DNA of 64,000 bases, taken from JAHDHW01 sp965277415 (GTDB lineage: Bacteria; Bacteroidota; Bacteroidia; Chitinophagales; Saprospiraceae). The notes beneath the pieces were generated by a model. The model was not told the DNA's origin. It was given only the letters and a program-made list of their open reading frames with translations, and made no database searches. The stretch is taken from positions 1 to 64,000 of the forward strand of contig CBDICS010000002.1 of NCBI GenBank assembly GCA_965277415.1, read 5' to 3'. Position 1 is the stretch's first letter, and each line of letters starts with the position of its first letter. The position numbers and the translations under genes were made by a program. Shown here piece after piece: positions 42,600 to 53,094 of this stretch.

Positions 42600-45452
42600 A
42601 TGAAAAGTCTTTCCTTCTTTTTCATCTTCTTTGCGCTCTTTCATGTCAACCTTATAGCTCAATCTTCTGATGCTATTATTGATTCATTAATATTAGAACT
42701 AAGCGTTCAAAAATCAGATACTGGAAAGATAAAAATAATGAATGGCCTTGCTTCATATTATCGAAACATCAATCTAACAGAAGCTGAAAAATATGCAAGG
42801 CAATGTCTCAATCTTGCCAAAAAAACTAACTTTAAAGATTATGATCTAAGAGCCCTTTATTTATTAGGTGTCATATATAGAATGCAAGGGGATATGGATA
42901 AGGCATTGGATTATGGCAAGCTTGGTTTAGCCAATGCTGAAAGGGAAAAAAATTGGCGGTGGTCTGGTTCGAATTGCAGTGCTTTAGGAAATACATATAG
43001 CGGTCTTGGAATACATGATACAGCTATGATCTATTACTTCAAGGCTATTGATTTTTATGAAAAAGCAAATACTCCAGCCAAAACAGCTAATATTTATAAC
43101 AATCTGGGAAACAATTTATATAAGCAAAAGAAAGACGACTTAGCAAAAGAATATTTAAATAAAGCCTTAAGCATATACAGAGAACATAATCAAATGTCGA
43201 AAGCTGCGATGACGCTCATGAATTTGGGCCGTCGAGAGAAAAATGATAGCATTGCCATGGATTATTTCTTTCAGTCTTTAAGAATCCATACTCAAAATAA
43301 TGATCTACAAGGTATTGCAAGTGTCAGCATGAATATCGGATCTAATTTGATCAGTAATAAAAAATATGAAGCAGCACTTTCTTATTATAATGAAGGATTA
43401 AGATTAGCCACCAAGGTAGGGCATAAGAGCAAAATGGCAACAGCCAATAGTTCACTTGGCTTAATTTACTTTAAACTCAATCAACCAGAACAGGCGATTG
43501 CTTATTATGAAACGGCAATAGAACTTTCAGAAAAAACCAAATTCAGGGAAGAAGAAAAACAGACTTATAATAATCTTGCTTATTTATATGCGGATCAAGA
43601 AGATTTTAAAAAAGCTTTTGATTATTTAAAAACCTCTAGAGACTTAGGAGATTCTTTGCTCAACAAAAACAATATGGCTATCACCAGTGAGCTGGAAGCA
43701 AAGTATGATGCTAAGCAAAAAGAGGCTGATATAGCTAGCCAACAATTAGTCATTGAACAACAGAAAAATTCTAAAAGCCGTCTTTTGATTTTTGGCATTC
43801 TAATACTTTTGGGCATTACAGCTGTTTTCCAACGGTATTATTATTATCAAAAAAGAAAAAAACAAGAAGCACTCCTCGCCCTTGAAAGTCAAAGAATTGA
43901 AGCAGAAAACCTTCGAACATTGAGTACCTTAAAAGCTAATTTTTTTGCAAATATTTCACATGAGTTAAAGACTCCTTTGACTATGATTATTACGCCCTTG
44001 GAAGAAGCTATTCAAAATTTTTCCGATGACAATTTAGTCCTTGCTCAACACAATAGTAAAAAACTGTTCAACCTTGTCAATGAGATTCTTGACTTATCGA
44101 AATTAGAAGCAGGGCAACTTGAATTGAAAGAAACAAATGTTCAACTGTATCCACTCGTTCGTCGTATTTTCTTTTCATTCCAATCTCTAAGCCAAAGAAG
44201 AAATATTTCGCTTGACCTGCATTATAACATCCCTCAATTCCTAAAAGTAAAACTAGATATTGAAAAGTTTGAAAAGATATTAAACAATCTTTTATCAAAT
44301 GCACTCAAATTTTCAAAAGTAGGTGATACAATACATTTTATTATTGAGCGGAGTATGTATAGTGACAATAAGCATTTTTTATTTAAAGTCATAGACCAAG
44401 GTCCAGGTATTCCCCAAGAAGATATTGACAAAATATTTGACCGTTTTTATCAAAATAAAGGTGGTAAAAAAGCTGGTGGTACTGGCATTGGCTTAACGCT
44501 ATCAAAAGAGCTTGCACAATTATTAGGTGGAGACCTCTTTTGTGAAAGCCAAGTGGTAAAAGGGAGTATTTTTACTTTAAAAATCCCATTGGAAATTTTA
44601 GATTCAAACAATCAAGCACAAGAAGAAATTTATGACCCAAACGAACGTTTTATCCCAAAAAAACCAAAGCCAGGGACTCTCCCAACTTATCAACCAATTC
44701 TTTTAAATGGTCAAAAGCCTCGCATTCTAATAGTTGAAGACAATATAGAAATGTCTGACTTTCTCATCAAAACCCTAATGCCATATTATAAATGCTATAC
44801 AGCATTCAATGGACAAGAAGCTTTGAAAAAACTAGAGGGAAACAATTTTGACTTGATTACCTCTGATGTTATGATGCCAGAAGTTGATGGTTTTGAATTT
44901 AGGAAAAAGATGAATAAAAATATTCAGTGGCGACAAACACCTTTTATTATGTTGACTGCAAGTACATTGGAAGATGATCGACTTAAAGGCTTAGGGCTTG
45001 GTGTAGATGATTATATTACAAAACCATTTAGTTCTCGAGAATTATTAGCTAGAATTGATAATCTCTTGACCAACAAATCAGAGAGAGAGCTTTTTCAAAA
45101 AGAAGAAAATGACACAGCTCCACCAGAATCTGCCGACTTCCAATTATTAAAACAAGCCGAACAAATGGTGATGGATCATATCCATGACCCTAATTTTAAG
45201 GTAATTGACTTAGCGCGGGAAGTTGGCTACAGTCAAAGACAATTAACACGGATTATCAAGAGACTTACTGGCTTATCCCCTGTAAACTTCATACTAGAAA
45301 TTCGTTTGCAAAAGGCTTATCAATTATTTCAAAATCGGCAGTTTTCTACAGTTTCTGAAATTCGATATGAGGTTGGTATTGAAAGTGCTGCTTACTTCAC
45401 AACTAAATTTAAGGCTAGATTTGGAAAGAACCCGAAAGAGTATTTAGCATAA
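42600..45452 (+). CDS. Hybrid sensor: TPR - histidine kinase - receiver - AraC HTH, copy 1
   Basis: From ATG 42600 the protein has 950 residues; an in-frame upstream ATG precedes no signal-peptide-like sequence. The signal sequence ends near NLIAQS. Periplasmic TPR repeats cover about 25-380. A single transmembrane helix (LLIFGILILLGITAVF) follows, then a HisKA domain with H454 (FFANISHELKTPL), an HATPase (DQGPGIP, GGTGIGL), a receiver with D756 (LITSDVMMPEVDG) and an AraC-type HTH. It should sense a periplasmic signal and regulate genes directly, as in one-protein two-component systems. It is colinear with the 50151 copy. Confidence 0.95.
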   Translation: MKSLSFFFIFFALFHVNLIAQSSDAIIDSLILELSVQKSDTGKIKIMNGLASYYRNINLTEAEKYARQCLNLAKKTNFKDYDLRALYLLGVIYRMQGDMDKALDYGKLGLANAEREKNWRWSGSNCSALGNTYSGLGIHDTAMIYYFKAIDFYEKANTPAKTANIYNNLGNNLYKQKKDDLAKEYLNKALSIYREHNQMSKAAMTLMNLGRREKNDSIAMDYFFQSLRIHTQNNDLQGIASVSMNIGSNLISNKKYEAALSYYNEGLRLATKVGHKSKMATANSSLGLIYFKLNQPEQAIAYYETAIELSEKTKFREEEKQTYNNLAYLYADQEDFKKAFDYLKTSRDLGDSLLNKNNMAITSELEAKYDAKQKEADIASQQLVIEQQKNSKSRLLIFGILILLGITAVFQRYYYYQKRKKQEALLALESQRIEAENLRTLSTLKANFFANISHELKTPLTMIITPLEEAIQNFSDDNLVLAQHNSKKLFNLVNEILDLSKLEAGQLELKETNVQLYPLVRRIFFSFQSLSQRRNISLDLHYNIPQFLKVKLDIEKFEKILNNLLSNALKFSKVGDTIHFIIERSMYSDNKHFLFKVIDQGPGIPQEDIDKIFDRFYQNKGGKKAGGTGIGLTLSKELAQLLGGDLFCESQVVKGSIFTLKIPLEILDSNNQAQEEIYDPNERFIPKKPKPGTLPTYQPILLNGQKPRILIVEDNIEMSDFLIKTLMPYYKCYTAFNGQEALKKLEGNNFDLITSDVMMPEVDGFEFRKKMNKNIQWRQTPFIMLTASTLEDDRLKGLGLGVDDYITKPFSSRELLARIDNLLTNKSERELFQKEENDTAPPESADFQLLKQAEQMVMDHIHDPNFKVIDLAREVGYSQRQLTRIIKRLTGLSPVNFILEIRLQKAYQLFQNRQFSTVSEIRYEVGIESAAYFTTKFKARFGKNPKEYLA

Positions 45453-45521
45453 TAAATACCTTATGAGGTTTCGTGTCAAAATTCACCAAACCTTTTTTAT
45501 ATAAAGAAATTGTTCAAAATC

Positions 45522-45562
45522 AAAAAATCAGATTCCCAACCATTAGGTCAGAAACCTGATTT
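45522..45562 (-). terminator. Hairpin terminator of the S74 gene
   Basis: On the minus strand AAATCAG pairs with CTGATTT, which is followed by T-rich sequence, between the convergent sensor and S74 genes. Confidence 0.5.
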
Positions 45563-45582
45563 AATGAAAACAAAAATATCTA

Positions 45583-48500
45583 CTAATTCTTCTCTGCTAT
45601 AAGTGCTTCTAATCTCGCCATTCTAGTTTCTAAATCCTCAATTTTTTGAGCTTGTTCATCAATTGTCTCTTGTTGTTCTTGAATAGCTTTGACCGCCAAG
45701 ACTCCAAAACCAGCATAGTTTACAGAGAGCAAGGTCTCTCCAGTACGATCGCTTACAACTTCATTAACCAATTCAGGAAATAATTTCTGAACATCCTGAG
45801 CAATCATACCGATTGACCTTGAATCAGAAGCTTTATTGTCAATATATTTATAAGAAGATGGTTTTAATTTTAAAAGCGAAGGCAAAGTCAAGGCCAGCGG
45901 ACTAATATCTTTCTTCAATCGTCCATCTGAAGCTTGAGTATATGCACCATCTACTCCAGAAAATCGTCCTTTAAAAGCAGTATCTTTATACAATTCTAAA
46001 TGTCCTGTACTTGCGACATATAGCTCCCAATCTATATCTGCGCTACTGTTTTCCAAATTGATCCCAAAGTTGGACGATTGAAAAACCTTTAATGGATAAG
46101 AACCTGGATTACTCGTTTGGCCAACATCTCCAATACTTAAACCATTTGATTCCAATCGCATAGGTTTCGTGAGGCTTCCTGAAATAGTAGAATGATCTCC
46201 TGATGCAAATTCACCAATAAGTATCCCATTATTTGCCTCTCCAACTAAAATTAAACCTCCTAAATCATCTCCAATAGTTACCGCTGGAAAACCATATCCG
46301 ACTGACCAATTATCACCAATCACTAGGCTATTTGTAGGAGAATTCTGTCCTATTCCAAGGTTACCATACCATAAGACCATTTCTGTCAATCCACCTCTGG
46401 TAAACTCAATTCCCTTATTGGATCCCACTGGAGTACCTAATTCAAGACCAAAATCCGGAGATACCGATTTTCTAATATAAGCCTCATAATTCCCTTGATC
46501 ATAAAAACCAATAAGCGGTTCTATACCATCTAATCGCATCACCTCATAATCACCAGCGATATGAATATCAGCCAAAGGGTTTTCCGTCCCAAAACCAACT
46601 CGGCCATCTTGTTTAAAGGTCACTTTGCTGCTCAGACTATTTTCATCTGTTCCTGAGAACATTAATAAATCTGCTCCGCCATTAATGGTGCCAAATAGCC
46701 AATGAGCTGCATTTGGACTTCCAATAGAAAAGTCTGCAAGTCCAGAATTAATAAAAACATCATCATTGAATTGATAAGCATGTAAAGGATTATCTGTTCC
46801 AAATCCTATATGGCCTCCTGTATAATGAATCCCCAAAGGATTTGTTGACCATTGTCCACCAATACCGGTCAAACTAAGTGTATTTCCATTAGCAATGCTA
46901 AGGTCATTTCCACTAAGGCTTAAATTTTGAATTTCATTATTCGGATCTGCATCCGCATCATCAACAGCATCTGTAAAAGAACCGCCTCCATTAGAGAGAT
47001 TAACTGTACTTCCACTTTTTGAAATCGTCTGAATCTCATTATTTGGATCCGCATCCGCATCATCAACACCGTCTTGAATCACAGACAAATCAACACTATT
47101 TCCAAAGTCAATATTCAAATTAGTCCCATTCAAACTTAAAAACTGCAATTCATTATTTGGATCAGCATCTGCATCAGTTACACCATCCTGTACTACAGAC
47201 AAATCAATTGCATTGCCATCTTCAATACTCAAAGATGTTCCATTGAGGTTTAAGGTTTGATCATCTGTTCCGCCTGGAGGAAGAATCGGCGCAAGGTCAA
47301 TGGTATTCCCATTTGAGATCATCACTTCTGTTCCTACCAAAGACAAATTTTGTAACTCATTATTTGGATCAGCATCTGCATCATTAACACCATCTTGTAC
47401 TACAGACAAATCAATTGCATTGCCATCTTCAATACTCAAAGATGTTCCATTAAGATTTAAGGTTTGATCATCCGTACCGCCTGGAGGAAGAATTGGCGCG
47501 AGGTCAATGGTATTCCCATTTGAGATCATCACCTCTGTTCCTGCCAAAGACAAGTTTTGTAGTTCATTAGTCGTATCGTTATCTGCATCCGCAACATTAA
47601 TAGTTCCACCATTATTAGATAAGGTAACCATTAAACCATTCTGATTTAAAGTTTGAAGTTCATTCATTGGATCTGGATCCGCATCTGTTCCACCAGATGG
47701 AATGGTAATAGAGTTGCCATCAGAAATCGTCAATTGGTTGGTATTCGTATCAAAAGATAAAGATTGCAGTTCATTCGTAGCGTCTGCATCTGCATCATTG
47801 ACACCATCCTGTATGACAGATAAATCAATCGCATTGCCATTTTCAATACTCAAAGATGTTCCATTGAGGTTTAAGGTCTGATCATCTGTACCGTCTGGAG
47901 GAAGGATCGGTGCGAGGTCAATCGTATTCCCATCAGAAATTGAAATTTGAGTGCCACTTAATCCAAGGTTTTGCAATTCATTTGAAGGATCTGGGTCTGC
48001 ATCCGTTCCGCCTGAAGGAATCGTAATCGTATTGCCATTAGAAATCGTCAATTGATTGGTATTCGTATCAAAAGAGAGGTTTTGTAATTCGTTTGAATTG
48101 TCATTATCATTATCTGCCACATTGATTGTTCCTCCATTATTGGAGAGACTAACATTTAATCCGTTTTGACTTAGTGTCTGTATTTCATTTGAAGGGTCTG
48201 CATCTGCATCCGTTCCACCTGAAGGAATCGTAATCGTATTCCCATTGGAAATCGTCAATTGATTCGTATTGGTATTAAAAGAAAGGTTTTGTAATTCATT
48301 TGAAGGATTGGCATCTCCATCATTCACCTCATCTATGAAAGTCCCCCCATTATTTGAAAGTGTAACCGTATTTCCAAATTTAGAAATAGATTGCAATTCA
48401 TTAGTAGGGTCTGCATCTGCATCCGTTCCACCCGAAGGAATCGTAATGGTATTCCCGTCAGAGATAGTTAGCTGATTAGTATTTGGATTGAAAGACAAAT

Positions 48501-49164
48501 TTTGAATTTCATTAGTAGGGTTTGCATCCGCATCCGTCACACCATCCTGTACTACACTTAGATCAACACTATTCCCATCTTCAATAGTGAGCGAAGTTCC
48601 ATTTAGTAACAATGTCTGATCATCCGTTCCACCTGAGCCTCCTGCCAAACTGCTCAAATCTACCTGACCACCATCAGATAGTGTTAGGGTATTTGTAATT
48701 TGATCAAAAGCAATCACTTGGAGTTCATTATTTGGATCTGCATCTGCATCATCTTTATCTTCCACAGTTGCAGCATGCATCGCATAAGGTACAGAAAGCA
48801 ATTGACTGATGCCCATTAACTGAAAAGCATTACCAGCTTGCGGATCCATTTCTACGCGTAAAAAATAATTGTGATTGGCCCAGTCAACATTCATCATGGA
48901 ACCAGTTTGCTGATTTCCATTTCCTACTTCAAGAGAAAAAACACCTCGATCAGAAGTCGTCGGATAATGTACTTCGGCATATACCACATTACCAGTCATC
49001 ATATCTTCCACCAAGGAAAAGCGAAGGCCAACCACCTGATTCATCATGACTTGAGCATTGGCATCTCGAGCAACTGCCTGGTATTTAAAACTATTTGGTG
49101 CTTGTGAAAATGTTGTAATTGTACAACAAATAATAAAAGCGAAAAGGAGCATTAATTGTTTCAT
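45583..49164 (-). CDS. Surface tail-fibre-like repeat protein with S74 intramolecular chaperone
   Basis: The 1193-residue protein has a signal peptide (TTFSQAPNSFKYQ). An N-terminal sheet domain comes first. From about 135 to 770 there are roughly a dozen 35-60-residue repeats containing D-A-D-(A/P)-(D/N)-P-x-N-E-(L/I)-Q and L-S-I-x-(D/N)-G-N-x-I-D-L. A Gly-rich beta region follows. The C-terminus has ASDGRLKKDISPL (about 1080) and the S74 (endosialidase-chaperone) domain, which cleaves itself after trimerisation in phage fibres, then a coiled coil (QKIEDLETRMARLEALIAEK). A trimeric cell-surface fibre is inferred. The upstream T9SS gene is the likely operon partner. Confidence 0.85.
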   Translation of the reverse strand: MKQLMLLFAFIICCTITTFSQAPNSFKYQAVARDANAQVMMNQVVGLRFSLVEDMMTGNVVYAEVHYPTTSDRGVFSLEVGNGNQQTGSMMNVDWANHNYFLRVEMDPQAGNAFQLMGISQLLSVPYAMHAATVEDKDDADADPNNELQVIAFDQITNTLTLSDGGQVDLSSLAGGSGGTDDQTLLLNGTSLTIEDGNSVDLSVVQDGVTDADANPTNEIQNLSFNPNTNQLTISDGNTITIPSGGTDADADPTNELQSISKFGNTVTLSNNGGTFIDEVNDGDANPSNELQNLSFNTNTNQLTISNGNTITIPSGGTDADADPSNEIQTLSQNGLNVSLSNNGGTINVADNDNDNSNELQNLSFDTNTNQLTISNGNTITIPSGGTDADPDPSNELQNLGLSGTQISISDGNTIDLAPILPPDGTDDQTLNLNGTSLSIENGNAIDLSVIQDGVNDADADATNELQSLSFDTNTNQLTISDGNSITIPSGGTDADPDPMNELQTLNQNGLMVTLSNNGGTINVADADNDTTNELQNLSLAGTEVMISNGNTIDLAPILPPGGTDDQTLNLNGTSLSIEDGNAIDLSVVQDGVNDADADPNNELQNLSLVGTEVMISNGNTIDLAPILPPGGTDDQTLNLNGTSLSIEDGNAIDLSVVQDGVTDADADPNNELQFLSLNGTNLNIDFGNSVDLSVIQDGVDDADADPNNEIQTISKSGSTVNLSNGGGSFTDAVDDADADPNNEIQNLSLSGNDLSIANGNTLSLTGIGGQWSTNPLGIHYTGGHIGFGTDNPLHAYQFNDDVFINSGLADFSIGSPNAAHWLFGTINGGADLLMFSGTDENSLSSKVTFKQDGRVGFGTENPLADIHIAGDYEVMRLDGIEPLIGFYDQGNYEAYIRKSVSPDFGLELGTPVGSNKGIEFTRGGLTEMVLWYGNLGIGQNSPTNSLVIGDNWSVGYGFPAVTIGDDLGGLILVGEANNGILIGEFASGDHSTISGSLTKPMRLESNGLSIGDVGQTSNPGSYPLKVFQSSNFGINLENSSADIDWELYVASTGHLELYKDTAFKGRFSGVDGAYTQASDGRLKKDISPLALTLPSLLKLKPSSYKYIDNKASDSRSIGMIAQDVQKLFPELVNEVVSDRTGETLLSVNYAGFGVLAVKAIQEQQETIDEQAQKIEDLETRMARLEALIAEKN

Positions 49165-49195
49165 TTTTGTTTTCTTTTTGAGATTAGTCTCCCAG

Positions 49196-49215
49196 CTCAG
49201 GTCTGTACACCTGAG
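49196..49215 (-). promoter_or_regulatory. Hairpin upstream of the S74 gene start
   Basis: CTCAGGT and ACCTGAG form a seven-pair stem with a six-base loop, 32-51 bases before the start codon. It could be a leader hairpin that affects translation or mRNA stability, or the end of the upstream gene. Confidence 0.35.
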
Positions 49216-49288
49216 TAAAAGGAATCCTAAATTGGTTGTTAAATTGAGTTTAGTGTTACTTAGGAATAGCGTGTTTGGCCCCTAAGCA

Positions 49289-49828
49289 TCATTTGATTTT
49301 TTGGATCATGAATGTTTGAATCAATTCAGATGAGGTACTAATACTTAAAAAATAATTAGCAGCAGCTAAGCTAGATACATTCAGTACCTCTCTCTTATTT
49401 GCCATTTTTGAATTATAAATTATTTGTCCATTTGTATCATAGAGTTTAATGTTCAAAGTTTCGGTAGCGTCTGTTTCTATTGCTAGCCAATCTATAGCAG
49501 GGTTTGGGAATACATTCAGTTCAATATTTACTTCTGGCATTTCAAAAACAGGTGTTGCCATATCAAATACCTGATGAAATCCCTGAGTCAGTATTTCACC
49601 ATTTTCAAAACGTTCGACTATAGGCTCTCCCATTGTACAGTGTAAATCCATACCTCCTGAACCTTGTAGAAAATCCCCAAATGGAGTAATGACTTCTTGT
49701 TCTAAAGATTGGCCAGAAAGCAAGGTCACCATAAAGAGTAGATAAAAACTTAGAGCTGGTTTAAGTTTTATTTTTGATAGCACAAAAAAAGTGTATATCA
49801 TTCTAAAAAAGTTTTTCATTTTTTTCAT
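49289..49828 (-). CDS. Small T9SS-sorted secreted protein
   Basis: The 179-residue protein has an N-terminal hydrophobic signal (SFYLLFMVTLLSGQS). A short domain with GEILTQGFHQVFDM follows, then a complete type A T9SS sorting domain (VFPNPAIDWLAIETD ... LYDTNGQIIYN). Small proteins of this kind regularly precede tail-fibre-like genes in Saprospiria. It is 124 bases upstream of the S74 gene, same strand, and both share an AAAACAAAAATGAAA-like start context. The N-terminal 25 residues are unusually long before the hydrophobic core. Confidence 0.8.
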   Translation of the reverse strand: MKKMKNFFRMIYTFFVLSKIKLKPALSFYLLFMVTLLSGQSLEQEVITPFGDFLQGSGGMDLHCTMGEPIVERFENGEILTQGFHQVFDMATPVFEMPEVNIELNVFPNPAIDWLAIETDATETLNIKLYDTNGQIIYNSKMANKREVLNVSSLAAANYFLSISTSSELIQTFMIQKIK

Positions 49829-50150
49829 TTTTGTTTTCCTTTATAAGAGATTAAAAAATCATTTTGTTTCATTTGATATTTCAAAGGTGGGGCAAAAAGA
49901 AAGATCAATCTTGCCGATATCGGACAATGATTAACTCATTTTTGTTATTGCTTAAAAATTCTAATTATGAAATATTTGGATATACCGAGATGTACTTGTA
50001 ATTTTCTACAGCATTTCTGATTCAAAATGGACAATCCTTTGTTTTTTTTGGACATCATCATCAAAAAACAGCTAAATCGAGGCAAAACAAAGCCTTATTC
50101 CCCATTTTTAAAGCTCAAATTCAATGAGATGTTTTGAAGCATAAAGCCAT
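49829..50150. other. 322-base divergent intergenic region
   Basis: The region separates the minus-strand T9SS/S74 operon from the plus-strand second sensor and must hold both promoters and possibly binding sites of the AraC-type domains. No consensus box is obvious. Confidence 0.45.
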
Positions 50151-53018
50151 ATGAAAAAAATACTTTTTATATTCATTTTAGGTTTTCTTTTGCCTTTTGC
50201 ACTTTCTGCACAATCCACTCAAGCGGAAATTGACACCCTTCTTTTGGAATTATCAATGGAAACAGCAGATACAGAACGTGTAGAAATCATGGGTGTATTG
50301 GCTTCTTCTTATCGTTTTGTCAATTTGGAGGAAGCTGAAAAGTATATTAACAAAGCCACTGAATTAGCTCAAGAAATAAATTATAGTTCAGGCGAACTTA
50401 GGTGCTTATTCATGGCCGGAGTCATTTACAGACTAAAAGGGGATGTAGATCAAGCAATAAATTTTGGGAAAGCATCCCTCGATTTAGCCATTGAAAAAGA
50501 AAATTGGTTTATGGCTGGAGCGAATGGAAATTCTCTGGGTAATGCTTATGGCAATTTAGGCATGTATGACACTGCAATGGTTTATTTTTTTCAAGCTCTG
50601 GAAGCTTACGAGAAAGCTGATCTGCCCGTAAAGTCAGCCATGATCTATAATAATTTAGGAGACACTTTTTACAAACAAAACAAAACCGATATCGGCAAAG
50701 AATATTTAATAAAGGCATTAGACATTTATAAGACTAGTGGAAAGATGAAGCTTGCTGCAATGACCTTAATGAATCTTGGAAGGAAAGAAGAAAATGATAG
50801 CCTGGCCTTAAGTTTTCTAGGGCAATCGATGGAAATACATACTCAAAATAATGATTTGGAAGGTATCGCCAGCGTCAAAATGAATATTGGTTCTCGCTTG
50901 ATTGACAAAAAACAATACGAAGCTGCTTTATCTTATTATCTGGAAGCATTAGAACAAATCAAGAAGGTTGGACACAAAAGAAAAACAGCCATAGCTAGCA
51001 ATGCATTAGGCAATATTTATACTGAATTAAATCAAACAGAAAAAGCTATATCGTATTTTGAGACAGCCTTGAGTATTTCTAAGAACACAAAATCAAAAAA
51101 AGAAAAAAAGGATACTTATAATAACCTGTCGAAACTATATACTGATCAAAAAGATTTTGAAAAAGCCCTTAAATACTTAAAGTTATCAAAAGATCTAAGT
51201 GATTCTCTTATTAATGAAAAAACGCTTTCCATCACTTCGGATTTAGAAGCCAAGTATGATTCTCAAAAAAAAGAAGCTGCCCTTGCCAGTCAACAGCTTC
51301 AGATCGAACGACAGAAAAATTTCCGAAATCGAATCCTAATAGGAGGTGTGCTTTTAATCCTGGGTATCATCGCTATCTTTCAACGTTATTATTATCATCA
51401 AAAACGAAAAAGGCAGGAAGCTCTAATTTTATTAGAACAACAAAAATCAGAAGCTGAATCACTTCGACAATTAGATCAACTGAAGACTAAATTTTTTGGG
51501 AATATTTCTCATGAATTGCGAACGCCTCTCACGCTTATCATCAGTCCATTAGAAAATGCTTTGCATAAATTAAGTAAAAAAGCAGTTGATGAAGATTTAA
51601 ACCTCGCTTATTTAAATAGTAAAAAACTACTCAAATTAGTCAATGAGATTCTTGACCTGACAAAGCTTGAAGCTGGTCAGCTAGAACTTCATGAATCCGC
51701 AGTTTCTCTAGATCAGCTTAGTCGGAGAATTTTCTTTTCTTTTCAATCTTTAGCCCAGATTCGAAATATCAATTTGCAATTTGAAAATGAACTGCCTAAA
51801 GCAAGAGGTATAAAACTAGATATTGAAAAATTCGAAAGGATTCTTAATAATCTATTATCAAATGCAATTAAATTTTCCAATAGTGGGGACCATGTCCTAT
51901 TAAAAATAAGTAGCCAACAGACTAATAGTGGGGAGCATCTTATCTTCAAAGTTATTGATTCTGGTTTGGGGATTCCTGCTAAAGATCTTGACAAAATTTT
52001 TGATCGTTACTTTCAAAGTAAATCAGGAAAAATGATAGGTGGAACAGGTATAGGATTAGCGCTTTCTAAAGAGTTGGCTTTATTATTTGGAGGCGATTTG
52101 ACTGCTTCTAGTAAGGAAAAAGAGGGGAGTGTTTTTACATTACAAATCCCTTATAAAAAAGCTGAGATCACACAATCTTTATCTGAAGATTTTGAAACAA
52201 CAGAAAATGAATTATATGATACCAATACTGATTCAGAACCAATAAGCAATTACAAACCTATTCTTCTAAATGGTCAAAAGCCTCGAATTTTGATCGTTGA
52301 AGACAATTTAGAAATGTCTACTTTTTTAGAAAAGATATTGAGCCCATTTTATGATTGTCATAAAGCTTTTAATGGTAAAGATGCATTACTAAAATTAGGT
52401 GAAGCGCAATTCGATCTTATTACTTCAGATGTTATGATGCCCGAAATGGATGGTTTTGAATTTAGAGAAACTATAAATAAAAATAAACAATGGAAGCAAA
52501 TGCCTTTTATATTATTGACAGCACGTACTATAGAAGAAGATAAATTGCGTGGCTTTCACCTTGGTATTGATGATTATATTACCAAACCTTTTAGTGCTAG
52601 AGAACTATTGGCTCGAATTGCAAATCTACTAAGCAATAAATCTGAAAGAGATCAATTTCAAAAGGAAAACAATGAACCGGAGCAAGTAGAAAGCGTTGAT
52701 CATCAATTATTAAAAAAAGCCGAACAAGTAGTTTTGGATCACCTCAGCGATTCTGATTTTAAAGTTACCAGCCTGGCTAAAGAAATAGGGTATAGTCAAA
52801 GGCAGTTATCCCGAATCATTAATAAACTTACCGGATTATCTACTGTAAATTTCATATTGGAAATCCGTTTGCAAAAAGCATATCAACTCCTACAAAACCG
52901 TCAATTTGCTACAGTCTCCGAGGTTCGATATGAAGTAGGTATAGAAAGTGCTTCTTATTTTACTGCTAAATTTAAAGAACGATTCGGAAAAAAACCTACA
53001 GCATTTTTAAGAATATAA
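50151..53018 (+). CDS. Hybrid sensor: TPR - histidine kinase - receiver - AraC HTH, copy 2
   Basis: The 955-residue protein is a full-length paralogue of 42600-45452 with the same domains in the same order. The signal peptide ends near ALSAQS. TPR repeats follow, then one transmembrane helix, H454 (FFGNISHELRTPL), HATPase boxes DSGLGIP and GGTGIGL, receiver D760 (LITSDVMMPEMDG) and an AraC HTH (VTSLAKEIGYSQRQLSRIIN). The TPR region is the most divergent part, so it probably detects a different signal. It is transcribed divergently from the T9SS/S74 operon, which makes that operon a candidate target. Confidence 0.95.
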   Translation: MKKILFIFILGFLLPFALSAQSTQAEIDTLLLELSMETADTERVEIMGVLASSYRFVNLEEAEKYINKATELAQEINYSSGELRCLFMAGVIYRLKGDVDQAINFGKASLDLAIEKENWFMAGANGNSLGNAYGNLGMYDTAMVYFFQALEAYEKADLPVKSAMIYNNLGDTFYKQNKTDIGKEYLIKALDIYKTSGKMKLAAMTLMNLGRKEENDSLALSFLGQSMEIHTQNNDLEGIASVKMNIGSRLIDKKQYEAALSYYLEALEQIKKVGHKRKTAIASNALGNIYTELNQTEKAISYFETALSISKNTKSKKEKKDTYNNLSKLYTDQKDFEKALKYLKLSKDLSDSLINEKTLSITSDLEAKYDSQKKEAALASQQLQIERQKNFRNRILIGGVLLILGIIAIFQRYYYHQKRKRQEALILLEQQKSEAESLRQLDQLKTKFFGNISHELRTPLTLIISPLENALHKLSKKAVDEDLNLAYLNSKKLLKLVNEILDLTKLEAGQLELHESAVSLDQLSRRIFFSFQSLAQIRNINLQFENELPKARGIKLDIEKFERILNNLLSNAIKFSNSGDHVLLKISSQQTNSGEHLIFKVIDSGLGIPAKDLDKIFDRYFQSKSGKMIGGTGIGLALSKELALLFGGDLTASSKEKEGSVFTLQIPYKKAEITQSLSEDFETTENELYDTNTDSEPISNYKPILLNGQKPRILIVEDNLEMSTFLEKILSPFYDCHKAFNGKDALLKLGEAQFDLITSDVMMPEMDGFEFRETINKNKQWKQMPFILLTARTIEEDKLRGFHLGIDDYITKPFSARELLARIANLLSNKSERDQFQKENNEPEQVESVDHQLLKKAEQVVLDHLSDSDFKVTSLAKEIGYSQRQLSRIINKLTGLSTVNFILEIRLQKAYQLLQNRQFATVSEVRYEVGIESASYFTAKFKERFGKKPTAFLRI

Positions 53019-53094
53019 GAAGCCGCAACATATTCATCGCCGGATAAATACATTGCGCACTTCTTAATACAATGAGAATAAAAATTATATTTCT

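Noticed and set aside
45583..49164. S74/tail-fibre gene as part of a prophage or contractile injection system
   Set aside because: No tail, sheath, portal or integrase genes surround it; the signal peptide and T9SS partner fit a cell-surface protein.
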